Shown here: piece by piece, positions 26,358-35,255 of the stretch | Layout: every line of letters starts with the position of its first letter | Numbering within the stretch: position 1 is the first letter of the stretch | Source of the DNA: Deltaproteobacteria bacterium | Lineage (GTDB): Bacteria; Desulfobacterota; Binatia; Binatales; Binataceae | Direction of reading: 5' to 3' | Assembly: GCA_021780225.1 (NCBI GenBank) | Contig: JAJXZF010000058.1 | Span: 1-63,917, forward strand | Length of the DNA stretch: 63,917 nt | The notes under the pieces: model-generated | Told to the model about the DNA's origin: nothing | Seen by the model: only the letters and a program-made list of their open reading frames with translations | Database searches by the model: none | Program-made: the position numbers and the translations under genes

Positions 26358-27938
26358 TCAGCTCAGCGGCGTGGCCTGGCCGGCCAGAATCCAGATTTCG
26401 TCGAACACCAGCACGCCGAGCAGCGCCAGCATCGCCGTCAATCGATCCAGCCCGCGCCCGGAAGCGCCATGCCAGACCAGAAACGCCGCGAGCAGCGCGG
26501 GCATCAGGTTGCCCGCGACGATCACGCCGTACCAGAAACTCGAGCGCAGCCGCCCGCTGCGGATCAGTTCGATCGCTTTGCGCGCGTCGGCGGTATATTG
26601 CGGCAGCATCACGATGCCGATCGCAATCGCGGCGTTGAACGTCACGCCAATCAGCATCACGACGTCCATGGTCCGGATGAAGCTCGGGATCGCCATCGCG
26701 CCGGCCTGCCGCATCGAGAGCGAACCGGCGAAGATTGCGAGCAGAATCATCGCCGCGGCGCCCGCGACGACCGCTTGCGCCAGCAGAATCCACAGAAAGG
26801 AGGAATTCTGCCAGAGATCGCGGCCGCGCCCCTGCGCGAACAGAAACGCCGAGTAGCAGGCGGACGCGGCCCCGGCCGCCGCCGCCGCGCAGCGCAGCGC
26901 CGCGGGCGGAGGCGCGCGAAACAGCAACGCCCATCCAAACCAGACCGTGGCGAGCGCGCCGAACAGCATCAGTATCCACGCGCCGCGCACCAGCCACGAG
27001 CGCGGGTTGGGTTTGAGCAGAATGAAATAGAAGCGTTCGGGACGGTCGAGATCGGCGATCAGCAGGGCCATCGTTATCGCCAGAAAAACTATCGCGGCGA
27101 GCGGCGCGAATTCGTTGAGCAGCGGCGCGTGCGCGGCGGCGAGTTCCGGGTCCAGACCGATCACGAACGCGGCGACGATTATCAGTCCCGCCGCGATCGC
27201 CTTGGTCCACAAATAGAAGACCGGAATCAAACCCCAGGGCCGCTGATGCGCCACGTCGTAAACGACGCGCGCCGCGCCCGGCGCGGGCTTGGAGTCCGCA
27301 TGGGCCGGCGGCACGGCGTAGGGATTTCCATCGGGCGGGCGCTCGGACCAGAGATAGCTCGCCTGCGGCGTCATCATCGAGGGATCCAGGAAATCGCCCT
27401 CGATCCCCGCGTAGAACAGCTTGGGCTGAGCGCCCTTGTGCGGCTTGCGGACGGCAAGCTTGCCGCTCGCGACCATCCGGCCCGCCTGCGAGTCGGGATT
27501 GTCGATATCGCCGGCGATGATCGCCTGCGTCGGACATACGATTACGCACGCGGGCTCAAGGTTGCGCTCGATGCGATGCGCGCAAAAATTGCATTTGGCC
27601 GCCGTATGGGTGCGCGGATCGAGATAAAGCGCGTCGTAGGGACACGCCTGCATGCACGACTTGCAGCCGATGCAGCGGCTGTTGTCGAAATCGACGATGC
27701 CGTCCGGACGATGAAACAGCGCCTGCGTCGGACAAATTTCCACGCACGGGGCGGCCTCGCAGTGATTGCAGCGCATCACCCCGAAATGGCGGCTCGAGTT
27801 GGGAAAATCGCCCTTCTCGATGTATTTGACCCAGGTCCGGAAGACCCCGACCGGAACGTCGTTTTCTTCCTTGCATGCGACCGTGCAGGCGTGGCATCCG
27901 ATGCACCGGTTGTGGTCGATTACGAAGCCGTAACGCAA
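26358..27938 (-). CDS. Fused 4Fe-4S ferredoxin and NrfD-type membrane subunit
   Basis: The 526-residue protein joins two normally separate subunits. Residues 1 to about 170 are a four-cluster ferredoxin (CIGCHACTVACKEEN, CNHCEAAPCVEICP, CIGCKSCMQACPYDAL, CNFCAHRIE with ACVIVCP). Residues from about 235 on form an NrfD/PsrC-like membrane domain with about eight helices (YLWTKAIAAGLIIVAAFVIG and later). It would link quinone chemistry in the membrane to the molybdenum subunit encoded next. The TTG at 27938 follows GGGGAGA. No signal sequence is present, which agrees with a cytoplasmic Fe-S domain. Confidence 0.92.
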   Translation of the reverse strand: MRYGFVIDHNRCIGCHACTVACKEENDVPVGVFRTWVKYIEKGDFPNSSRHFGVMRCNHCEAAPCVEICPTQALFHRPDGIVDFDNSRCIGCKSCMQACPYDALYLDPRTHTAAKCNFCAHRIERNLEPACVIVCPTQAIIAGDIDNPDSQAGRMVASGKLAVRKPHKGAQPKLFYAGIEGDFLDPSMMTPQASYLWSERPPDGNPYAVPPAHADSKPAPGAARVVYDVAHQRPWGLIPVFYLWTKAIAAGLIIVAAFVIGLDPELAAAHAPLLNEFAPLAAIVFLAITMALLIADLDRPERFYFILLKPNPRSWLVRGAWILMLFGALATVWFGWALLFRAPPPAALRCAAAAAGAASACYSAFLFAQGRGRDLWQNSSFLWILLAQAVVAGAAAMILLAIFAGSLSMRQAGAMAIPSFIRTMDVVMLIGVTFNAAIAIGIVMLPQYTADARKAIELIRSGRLRSSFWYGVIVAGNLMPALLAAFLVWHGASGRGLDRLTAMLALLGVLVFDEIWILAGQATPLS

Positions 27939-27966
27939 GATTTTTCTCCCCGTGCGGCGCCGCGCG

Positions 27967-29424
27967 TCAGCGTGCGGACGCGCGGCGCGCGGCGTCCGCA
28001 ACGATCGTGCCGGCAAAGAAATCCGGATTCGCCGCGGTCCAGAATTTCACCGCGTCGCCGAACACCAGCGCGCGGAAATCCGCCTCGCCCAGCAGTCCGT
28101 CTTCGACCAGCTCGTAGGCCTCCTCCGCCGCCTCAACCATCTCCGGCACGTCCCAATGGCCGAGGTCGGAGCCGTAGAGCGCGCGCAGGCGCGCGCCGAA
28201 CGGAGACCCCTTCGCGTCGTAGGCGAGCAGGTTCATCGGGTCATCGCCCTCGCAGCCGAAATAAAAACGCTCGCTGAAGATGTCGCGAATATCTTCGGGC
28301 CGCTGGATGCCGCTTTGCTTCCATTCGTCGAGCAGTTCTGGATCTTCGCCGCGTTGCATGAAGCCGCGAAAAGCCTTCAGCAATTCCTCCGCGCGGGCGG
28401 CGCTGCCGCCGCTTCCGTACCGGCGGGTCAGATCGACGAAGACGGCATCGTCGATATTGGCGGGGTTGTAGTTTTCCATGGCCGCGCGATTGCGCTTATG
28501 CCAGTGCGAGATCAAATCGCAGTAAAGATTTCGCGCCCACGCCGCGCCGCCCTCCATGAAGGCGAAACGCAACGCCGGAAAGCGCATCGGCACGCCGCCC
28601 ATGACCAGGCCGCGGCAAATCGCGTCGGCGCTGGCGGCGAAGTTTCCCAGATGGTTGTGCACGTAATTCGACGGCGTGGCCCGGCTGCCCCATCCGTAGC
28701 CCACCGAATGAAACGTCGGCGAAACTCCGAGTTCGAGGCACTTCGCCCAGACCGGATCGTAGTCGTATTCGCTGTCCAGCCCGTAGGTGTCCATCCAGAG
28801 CGCGAAGCGGGCGGCTTCGGGCGAGATTTTTCTCGCGAATTCGATCGGCCGCCGCACGTAGCTCGCCATCATGACCGCGCGCAAGCCCAACTCGCCCACC
28901 GCGTATTCAAGCTCCGCGATCGCTTCCGCCGGCGTATGCATCGGAATCGTCGCGACCGGAATCAGCCGATCCGTCAGACCCGCGAACATGTCGGCCTTCA
29001 TCCGATTGAGAGCGCGCGCGGCGGCGCGCCGCACTTCGTCGTCTTCCATTTCCATCGCGAGCAGCCCGAGCGTCGGATAGACGATCGAAACGTCCAGCCC
29101 CATCTCGTCCATCCGCTCATGGAACAGCCGCGGCATCAGCGCCGTCGCCAGATCGCGCGTGTTTCGCGCCGGGCAGGCCCACCAGGTCGGTCTGATTGCG
29201 CGGCGTTGATGGCGCTCGGCGGGCGAGAAATTGCGCCATCGCGGATCGGAGAAGGTGTCGAAAAAGACGGATTTGAACCGTTCCAGAACGCCCGCCCCGC
29301 CGATTTCACGCAGATATTCCTGAAAGACGGGCGCAAGCTCCATCTGATGGCCGTCAGAATCGATAATCGGATGGTTCAGCCGTTCGCGAATCGCCGCCGA
29401 TTTTGACTTCTTTGCCGATTCCAT
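27967..29424 (-). CDS. Amidohydrolase family (TIM-barrel metal-dependent hydrolase)
   Basis: The 485-residue protein belongs to the amidohydrolase-2 (ACMSD-like) group. It begins with the metal-binding-type IIDSDGHQMELAPVFQEYLR. It then shows MDEMGLDVSIVYPTLGL, PTFHSVGYGWGS and ALRFAFMEGGAAWARNLYC, and ends with YGSDLGHWDVPEMVEAAEEA, a typical Ser-Asp-x-x-His ligand region. Such enzymes decarboxylate or hydrolyse aromatic-ring products. It lies upstream of the Fe-S/NrfD-fused gene on the same strand, 28 bp away, so one transcript may cover all three. The ATG at 29424 fits the family N terminus. Confidence 0.87.
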   Translation of the reverse strand: MESAKKSKSAAIRERLNHPIIDSDGHQMELAPVFQEYLREIGGAGVLERFKSVFFDTFSDPRWRNFSPAERHQRRAIRPTWWACPARNTRDLATALMPRLFHERMDEMGLDVSIVYPTLGLLAMEMEDDEVRRAAARALNRMKADMFAGLTDRLIPVATIPMHTPAEAIAELEYAVGELGLRAVMMASYVRRPIEFARKISPEAARFALWMDTYGLDSEYDYDPVWAKCLELGVSPTFHSVGYGWGSRATPSNYVHNHLGNFAASADAICRGLVMGGVPMRFPALRFAFMEGGAAWARNLYCDLISHWHKRNRAAMENYNPANIDDAVFVDLTRRYGSGGSAARAEELLKAFRGFMQRGEDPELLDEWKQSGIQRPEDIRDIFSERFYFGCEGDDPMNLLAYDAKGSPFGARLRALYGSDLGHWDVPEMVEAAEEAYELVEDGLLGEADFRALVFGDAVKFWTAANPDFFAGTIVADAARRASAR

Positions 29425-29557
29425 AGTCTCTAATCCTCGCGTTTGCCCGGGCGCCGTTTTTAGCGCTTGCACTATAGCGCAACGCCGCCGGCGCCGCGCG
29501 CGCGTTTACCGCGTTCGAAACCGCTATCGATATTCTTCAGGGAATCGGGGATGTCAA

Positions 29558-30889
29558 TCAGCGGATTGGCGGCTCGATCGGCAATTGCACAATCAGGTTG
29601 AGGCCCCATCCCTCCTCGACCCGGGCCTGAATTTTGCCGCCGTCGGCCTCGACCAGCGCGTGCGCGATATATCGTCCGAGCGCGGACGACCGCGCGCCAT
29701 CGACCGCCAAGTTCGGCCGGTCGAAAACGTGCTCGATTTCGTGCGGCGTCGCCTCCGGACCGGTGTCGCTAACTTCGACCACAATCCAATCGCCGAACTG
29801 CGAAGTTTGGAGCCGCACCTCGCCGGCCGGCGTGCGCCGCACGGCGCTGGTCACGAGGTTGGCGACGATCCGTTCAAGATGCAGCGGATCGAGGCTCGCC
29901 TTCGGCAATCCGCCGAGATCGACCCGCAGGCGCAAGCCCTTGAGCCGCGCTTCGATAGCGCAATGCTCGGCCGTTTCCGCGACAACGCCATTCGCGTCGA
30001 TCGGCCGCCAATTCGGCCGCAGGCGCTGTTCTTCCAGGAGATAGAGGTCGAGCACGTTTTTGACCAGCAGGTCCATCGAGGTGGTGGTCGACCAGACGCG
30101 GGCGAGCAGATTGCTGCGATCTTTTTCCTCCAGATCATCCTCGACCAGCAAGGTGACCAACCCGACCAGCGTGGCCAGCGGATTGCGAATATCGTGGGTC
30201 ATGGTCGCGATCTGGGTTTCGCGGAACGCCGCCGCCTCGGCCAATTGGATCAACTGCCGGCGCAGCCTGCGCCGATAACGATCAAGAAAGACGGCCGTGA
30301 ATTGCGAAAGCGTAAGCGCGGCGAGCAATCCGAGCAGGCGATGGATATCGAAGCGCGGCCCGATCGGAATAAAAAGTTCGCCGATCAAATAGAGCAGAAA
30401 ACAGGAAACGATGAGCAGCAGTTGCCATCGCCAGCCCCAGATCACGAATGCGGCCGTCGCGAACGGGCAAAGAATAATCGTGATATATCGGGTCGTGCTT
30501 TCGTGCGTGAGTCCGCTGATTCGGATGATCAGCGAGATCATCACGAGACAGGTCATCAATGACCAGAAACGCCAATGGGCACGGAACCCCGGCAGCCAGG
30601 TCAGGCCGAAGAACAGGAGCACGACGGCCAGGGCGGTCCAGTGGTAATCGAGCGCCAGCGCCGATTTTCCGGCGAGATGCGCGCGCGCGTCGATCGCGAT
30701 GTACGCGATGACGAAGAAGATTCCGACCGGGCCGGACTTCTTTAGAATATCTACCGCTTCAAGATTGTCGTCGAATTCCGCTTCGATCTGTTGCGGCGAG
30801 ACCTGTTTGGGGCGCACCGGCGCGACCGGTTTGTTTGCAACCTTGCGCGGACGATAAAACGCCCTCCGAGCTGAAGCGGCCGCCCCCAC
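29558..30889 (-). CDS. Membrane sensor histidine kinase
   Basis: The 443-residue protein has about six N-terminal membrane helices (residues about 50-200). The dimerisation/phosphorylation box is IATMTHDIRNPLATLVGLVT. The ATPase domain has LERIVANLVTSAVRRTPAG, VEVSDTGPEA, and a weak final Gly box. The usual second Asn of the N box is replaced by Ser (NLVTSAV), which may weaken ATP binding. GTG at 30889 lies 11 bp after the aminotransferase stop codon, so it is the last gene of the LuxE/LuxC operon. No partner receiver gene is adjacent. Confidence 0.9.
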   Translation of the reverse strand: MGAAASARRAFYRPRKVANKPVAPVRPKQVSPQQIEAEFDDNLEAVDILKKSGPVGIFFVIAYIAIDARAHLAGKSALALDYHWTALAVVLLFFGLTWLPGFRAHWRFWSLMTCLVMISLIIRISGLTHESTTRYITIILCPFATAAFVIWGWRWQLLLIVSCFLLYLIGELFIPIGPRFDIHRLLGLLAALTLSQFTAVFLDRYRRRLRRQLIQLAEAAAFRETQIATMTHDIRNPLATLVGLVTLLVEDDLEEKDRSNLLARVWSTTTSMDLLVKNVLDLYLLEEQRLRPNWRPIDANGVVAETAEHCAIEARLKGLRLRVDLGGLPKASLDPLHLERIVANLVTSAVRRTPAGEVRLQTSQFGDWIVVEVSDTGPEATPHEIEHVFDRPNLAVDGARSSALGRYIAHALVEADGGKIQARVEEGWGLNLIVQLPIEPPIR

Positions 30890-30900
30890 GATGTTTATCC

Positions 30901-32106
30901 CTACCCGCCCGCCGCTATTGCTTCAAGTGCATGCTTCATCGCGGCGAGCGCGAAATCCAATTCCGCTGTGGATATCGTTAACGGCGGCGCGAGTCTGACC
31001 ACGCGGTCAGCATTCAACGTCCAGTTGATCACGACGCCCCGGGCGATCGTCTCGGCGACAAAACGATGCGCCACGCCGGCCTGCGCGAACTCGATTCCAA
31101 TCAATAACCCAAGGCCGCGGACCGCCAGGATTTGACGTCCGACCAGCTTCCCAAGCTGGGCGCGGAACGCCGCTCCGGACCGCGCGGCGGTTTCCCATAA
31201 TCGATTCGACAAAATCTGATCGAAGGCGGCGCGGCCGGCGGCGCAAGAGACTGGATGGCCGCCGAAGGTAGTGATGTGGCCCAGCGGCGGATCGTGGGCC
31301 AACCGGCCTAAAATCTCGTCGCTTCCGCAAAACGCTCCGAGCGGCATCCCGCCGCCAAGCGCCTTGGCCAGCACGATCAGGTCGGGCCGGACGTCAAAAT
31401 GCTCCAGCGCGAACAGCCGCCCGGTGCGTCCGAAACCGGTCAGCACCTCGTCGAAAATCAGCAGCGCGCCGATTTGCGAGCAGCGTTCGCGCAGCGCGAG
31501 CATGAAGTCGCGCGACGGAATTCTGACGCCGCCCTCCGCCTGGATTGGTTCGATCACCACGGCCGCGACGCTTTCGTCGATCGCTTCGAGGACGGCGCCG
31601 TCGTCGAATGGCAGACGCCGCACCGGCCCGGGCAGCGGTTCAAAAGGCGCGCGAAACGCGGCGTTGCCCATCAGCGCCAACGCCGCCATCGTGTCGCCGT
31701 GATAAGCGCCGTCGAACGCAACGAAGGTCGTGCGGCCGGTGAATTTGCGCGCGGTCTTCAGCGCGCCCTCGATCGCTTCCGCGCCGCTGTTGGTGAAATA
31801 AACGCGGGATAAGTTGCCGGGCAGCGCCTCGGCAAGCCGCGCCGCATATTCCGCTTGCGCCGCGATTACATACTCGCCGTAAACCATCGCATGCAGATGG
31901 CGGCGCGATTGCCGCTCGATCGCGGCGAGCACGGCGGGATTTCCATGCCCGAGCGCGCTCACGCCGATTCCCGCGATCAGATCGAGATAGCGGCGGCCGT
32001 CGGCGCAGTACAGCCAGCATCCCTCGGCCCGTTCGATTTCCAGACCGATCGGCGCGTCGGAGGTTTGCGCCAGATGGCGCACAAAGGCGTCGCGCGCTCG
32101 GCTCAT
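30901..32106 (-). CDS. Class III PLP-dependent aminotransferase
   Basis: The 401-residue enzyme has the ornithine/GABA transaminase fold. Visible motifs are LDLIAGIGVSALGHGNPAVL, NSGAEAIEGALKTARKFTGR, FDGAYHGDTMAALA, the Asp in LLIFDEVLTGFGRTG, and the PLP Lys in LIVLAKALGGGMPLGAF. It interconverts an amine and an aldehyde. Its ATG overlaps the TGA of the LuxC-like gene by 4 bases. The LuxC-like gene would make an aldehyde, so the aminotransferase could convert fatty aldehydes into amines, or the reverse. This reading comes from gene order and is not proven. Confidence 0.9.
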   Translation of the reverse strand: MSRARDAFVRHLAQTSDAPIGLEIERAEGCWLYCADGRRYLDLIAGIGVSALGHGNPAVLAAIERQSRRHLHAMVYGEYVIAAQAEYAARLAEALPGNLSRVYFTNSGAEAIEGALKTARKFTGRTTFVAFDGAYHGDTMAALALMGNAAFRAPFEPLPGPVRRLPFDDGAVLEAIDESVAAVVIEPIQAEGGVRIPSRDFMLALRERCSQIGALLIFDEVLTGFGRTGRLFALEHFDVRPDLIVLAKALGGGMPLGAFCGSDEILGRLAHDPPLGHITTFGGHPVSCAAGRAAFDQILSNRLWETAARSGAAFRAQLGKLVGRQILAVRGLGLLIGIEFAQAGVAHRFVAETIARGVVINWTLNADRVVRLAPPLTISTAELDFALAAMKHALEAIAAGG

Positions 32107-33398
32107 GGCGAAGTTTTCAGCCGTTCGAGAAAAATGCCGCCGCCATGACGCCAATTCAGCGGCGGCGATTGCATCGCGCCCGGTTTGCAAATGTACGCGA
32201 CTTCAATCCGCTCGAGGATCTTGTGCAGATCGGCCCAACGGGTCGGCGGCGCCGCGAGCGCGAAGGCCTCAAAGCGGCCGGCGAATCGGCTTAAACGGTC
32301 ATACAATTCGTTATCGCCGGCAAAGCGTGCGACCGTAAGCGCGCGACCGCCGGGCGAGATTGTGAACTCCGCGCGATCGTCGAAGACGACGGTCCATCGA
32401 TACGGCTCGCCCCATCCGCCGCCCTCCAGCAATTCGACGCCGGCGTCGCCGCCCAGCATCCGCCAACGCGCGCTCTCGCGCATCCGCCTGATTGCGGCAG
32501 CGGCCTCCAAATCAAACCGCGAGGGCGGAGGCGTCCGCGCCGACCGGCGTTCGATCGCCGCCGCGAGCCGCCGCGCAAAATCCCGCGCCGCGCCCGCGTC
32601 CTGCGTTTCGATCATCGCCTGATGAGGCGACAGGCATCCTTGCTGTTCAAACAGTGCTAGGTCGCGCGCAATCGCGGCAGCCAACGCCGCGGCGTCGCCG
32701 TCGCTTATCCGATCGAATCCGGCGACGACTACGCCGCTGTAGCGGGCGCCGAAGCCGACCAGAGCACGGCTCGATCCGTCGCCGGCCGGCAGCCGGTTCA
32801 GATCGGCCAGCGTCAAATCGTCGCCGAAAGCGGCGATCCAATCGCAAGCGCGTCTGAACGCCGCGGTGGCCGCACGATTTTCGCGGCTCCAGTTCATCAC
32901 CGCGAGCCGTTCGCCGACTGCGGCGTCGGCCGCGCGCAAAGATTGCGCGAACGCCGCGAACGTCAACGGTTCCGGGCTCGCGGTTTTCAGAATCAAGCCG
33001 CGTCCGGAAAGCAGCGCCGCGACGATTTCATGCATTCCGGCGCCGGGAACATTGCCCGGCATCACCACGCCGATTAATTCATTGGCGACGGTCGCGGCCC
33101 GCGCGAAGTCGCGGATAGACTCCGCATCAAAGGGCGCGAACAGCGCGTCGAATGACTCTTCGAGCAGCGCTTCGCTCCATCCCCACGCCTGGACGAGCGC
33201 GGCGATAATCCGGCGGCGCGGCGCGAATTTCCGCTCGCGCCATCCGCCGAGCGTCGCCGTGAGCGCGCGGACGATGCGCGTCGAATCGAGCGGCGATTCC
33301 AGCACGCCGCGCAGTTCCGCAGCCCGCGCCTCGATCATCCGTTCGTCAAGCTGCGCGTCGCTCCGAACCGATGGCGCGGTTTCTTCAGCGCCGTTCAT
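32103..33398 (-). CDS. LuxC-like acyl-CoA/acyl-protein reductase
   Basis: The 431-residue protein resembles the LuxC fatty acid reductase component, an NADPH-dependent aldehyde-dehydrogenase-fold enzyme that reduces an acyl-thioester to aldehyde. It shows VMPGNVPGAGMHEIVAALLS, the GLILKTASPEPLTF segment, and the catalytic Cys in LFEQQGCLSPHQAMIE, the sequence seen in LuxC. It is a little shorter than Vibrio LuxC (about 480 residues). Its ATG overlaps the stop of the LuxE-like gene by 4 bases, and its stop overlaps the aminotransferase start. No luciferase genes are in the window. Confidence 0.88.
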   Translation of the reverse strand: MNGAEETAPSVRSDAQLDERMIEARAAELRGVLESPLDSTRIVRALTATLGGWRERKFAPRRRIIAALVQAWGWSEALLEESFDALFAPFDAESIRDFARAATVANELIGVVMPGNVPGAGMHEIVAALLSGRGLILKTASPEPLTFAAFAQSLRAADAAVGERLAVMNWSRENRAATAAFRRACDWIAAFGDDLTLADLNRLPAGDGSSRALVGFGARYSGVVVAGFDRISDGDAAALAAAIARDLALFEQQGCLSPHQAMIETQDAGAARDFARRLAAAIERRSARTPPPSRFDLEAAAAIRRMRESARWRMLGGDAGVELLEGGGWGEPYRWTVVFDDRAEFTISPGGRALTVARFAGDNELYDRLSRFAGRFEAFALAAPPTRWADLHKILERIEVAYICKPGAMQSPPLNWRHGGGIFLERLKTSP

Positions 33399-34510
33399 CG
33401 CCGATCCGCCGCCACCCGCGCGAGTTCCCGTTCGGCGAACTCATCGATCGCGAGCGCGCAACCGCGCGCCCCGCTCGCCGCGGCGCGTCCCAGAATCGCG
33501 ACCGCATCGCCCTGGACGATCCCGAAATCTTCGGTCATGAGCGCCGAAATCGAACCGGCATTGGCCAGATCGAAAAACGCCAGCATCCCGGCCGCGCCCG
33601 GCGCCGCCGGCGACATTATGGCCGGATCGAGCGCGACCGGCCGCATCCACGGCGGCGCGAGTTTCATCCGCGCGCCGGGCGTTCCAGCCGCGCCGGCGCA
33701 ATTGAAGGGCGTCGCGTCGTAAAGCTGCGAGCACAGTTCCGTCATTCCGTATTCGTTGATCGCGAGCGCCGGCGCCACGCCTAGCAATTGGCCCGCCGAT
33801 GCGACGACCGCCTCGGCGCCAAGCGGAATTATCTGACCCTTCGCGCCGCCCGTGTCCATGATGCGCGATCCGGCCGCCAGGCGAATCCGCGGCCCGTTGG
33901 CGCGCAGATGCTCGAACAGCGCAGCGAAGGACGCCGTCGTGCCGAGGATGCAGACTGGTTCGTCCCGCGCGGCCGTTTCGGCCAAAAATACCGCGGCGCG
34001 AGCGGCGTCAACCCCCTGCCGCGATGCGACGCATTCGACCGCGCCCGCTCCGAATTCCTCGATACACCAGCCGATCATTCGCGAAAGCGAAGATTCCGGC
34101 ATCCGATCCGCCGTGGGATGCATCGCGAGCATCGCGATGCGTGCGTCGTCCGGAAAGAGCATCCGTCGCAGATGGGCGATGGCGGCGGCGCGGTAGATTT
34201 CGGGTTTGGGCACGCGATGACGGCCGCGTTCGGCGAAACCTTTGGTCGTTCCGCTCGTCAGGAAGGTCAGGCCCGCGGCGGCGTCATCGGATATGTTCGC
34301 AACGTCCGCATATTTGAAGGCGAGCGTGCTCGCGTATGGAATGTTGGCGAGCCTGCGAACGTTCTCCGGATTGGCGTTGCGGCTTTGGCAATAGGCGCGG
34401 TAAACCGGGACATTGGCGAATTGAAAGCGAAACACGTCCAGAGCGAGCGCTTCGAACGATTCGGCGCCGGGCGATTCGATAAATCCGAGTACTTGTTCGT
34501 AAATCGACAT
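33395..34510 (-). CDS. LuxE-like acyl-protein synthetase
   Basis: The 371-residue protein matches LuxE in length and layout. The N-terminal FRFQFANVPVYRAYCQSR is followed by the AMP-binding-type FLTSGTTKGFAERGRHRVPK and a C-terminal INEYGMTELCSQLYD. LuxE activates a fatty acid with ATP and hands the acyl group to LuxC. As first gene of the operon it would start the pathway acid to acyl-enzyme to aldehyde. The ATG at 34510 has no strong Shine-Dalgarno. It is divergent from an exported-protein gene 162 bp away. Confidence 0.88.
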   Translation of the reverse strand: MSIYEQVLGFIESPGAESFEALALDVFRFQFANVPVYRAYCQSRNANPENVRRLANIPYASTLAFKYADVANISDDAAAGLTFLTSGTTKGFAERGRHRVPKPEIYRAAAIAHLRRMLFPDDARIAMLAMHPTADRMPESSLSRMIGWCIEEFGAGAVECVASRQGVDAARAAVFLAETAARDEPVCILGTTASFAALFEHLRANGPRIRLAAGSRIMDTGGAKGQIIPLGAEAVVASAGQLLGVAPALAINEYGMTELCSQLYDATPFNCAGAAGTPGARMKLAPPWMRPVALDPAIMSPAAPGAAGMLAFFDLANAGSISALMTEDFGIVQGDAVAILGRAAASGARGCALAIDEFAERELARVAADRR

Positions 34511-34672
34511 GACCGGTCGCGATGTTTGCCCAGTTTATCGCGTTTGCGGCCGGGTTGCGCCAGCGGCGCCGCGCTGGGTATTAGCGTCGCTATTTCAGGC
34601 ATATTTCGCCGTATTCCCGATTTTGATAGAAAAGCAGCTTGGCAACGATGCCGCCTCGGAGGGGCGCATCAG

Positions 34673-35125
34673 ATGAAGCAATTTATAGCGGGGGTGGTCG
34701 CGGGCGCGCTCGCGATCGGCGGGGTTGGGCTGGCGGCGACTGCGGCGGAACACAACGGAACTTTTTGGCGGCAACTGAGCGCTCCGGCCAAAGACAGTTA
34801 TGTCGCGGGCTATCGCGACGCGATGAACGTCAGCGTGGGCAAGCTCGACGATCTGAAAATTGCCGCGGATCTTTTTCACTGGCGCGGCGCCAACAAAATC
34901 CTGGGCCAGATCGATCGCGAGCTTTCCGGCGGCGGCCTGACTTCCGATGCGGCCGTCAAGCAGCTCGACGCGCTCTACTCAAATCCGAAATACGCCGAGC
35001 TCGATCTTGGCCAGGCGCTGGAGTTCCTCGCCGCGCGCACCGCGCCCGCCGATAACGCCGCGCCCGCCTCGGCGCCGGCCGATGCCGATCAAGCGCCCGG
35101 CGGCGTCACGGCGAAATCCAGGTAG
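34673..35125 (+). CDS. Small exported protein of unknown function
   Basis: The 150-residue product has a signal peptide (MKQFIAGVVAGALAIGGVGL, probable cleavage after AATAA). The mature domain has WRQLSAPAKDSYVAGYRDAM near its start and an Ala/Pro-rich C-terminal tail. The W..L....K..Y..GY pattern resembles small periplasmic helper or immunity-like domains, but I cannot assign a family. GGAGGGG precedes the ATG. It is divergent from the LuxE-like gene and could share regulation with it. Confidence 0.8.
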   Translation: MKQFIAGVVAGALAIGGVGLAATAAEHNGTFWRQLSAPAKDSYVAGYRDAMNVSVGKLDDLKIAADLFHWRGANKILGQIDRELSGGGLTSDAAVKQLDALYSNPKYAELDLGQALEFLAARTAPADNAAPASAPADADQAPGGVTAKSR

Positions 35126-35255
35126 CGCAATCCGGCGCGGCGACGCTTCGCGCCGGAAGATTATTTGACAGCTCCGGCGCGGGCGACCTACCGTGCTTGC
35201 GCGATCGGCTCGCGCCTGCGCGCCGCTTGCCAATTCAAATGGGAAGGCCGCTGCG

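Noticed and set aside
26346-27549. N-terminal 400-codon extension of the molybdoenzyme frame
   Set aside because: It runs through the fused Fe-S/NrfD gene in another frame. TTG at 26346 with GAGGAG is the better start.
29558-34510. A complete bioluminescence (lux) operon
   Set aside because: Only LuxC- and LuxE-like genes are present; no luciferase subunits or thioesterase were found.
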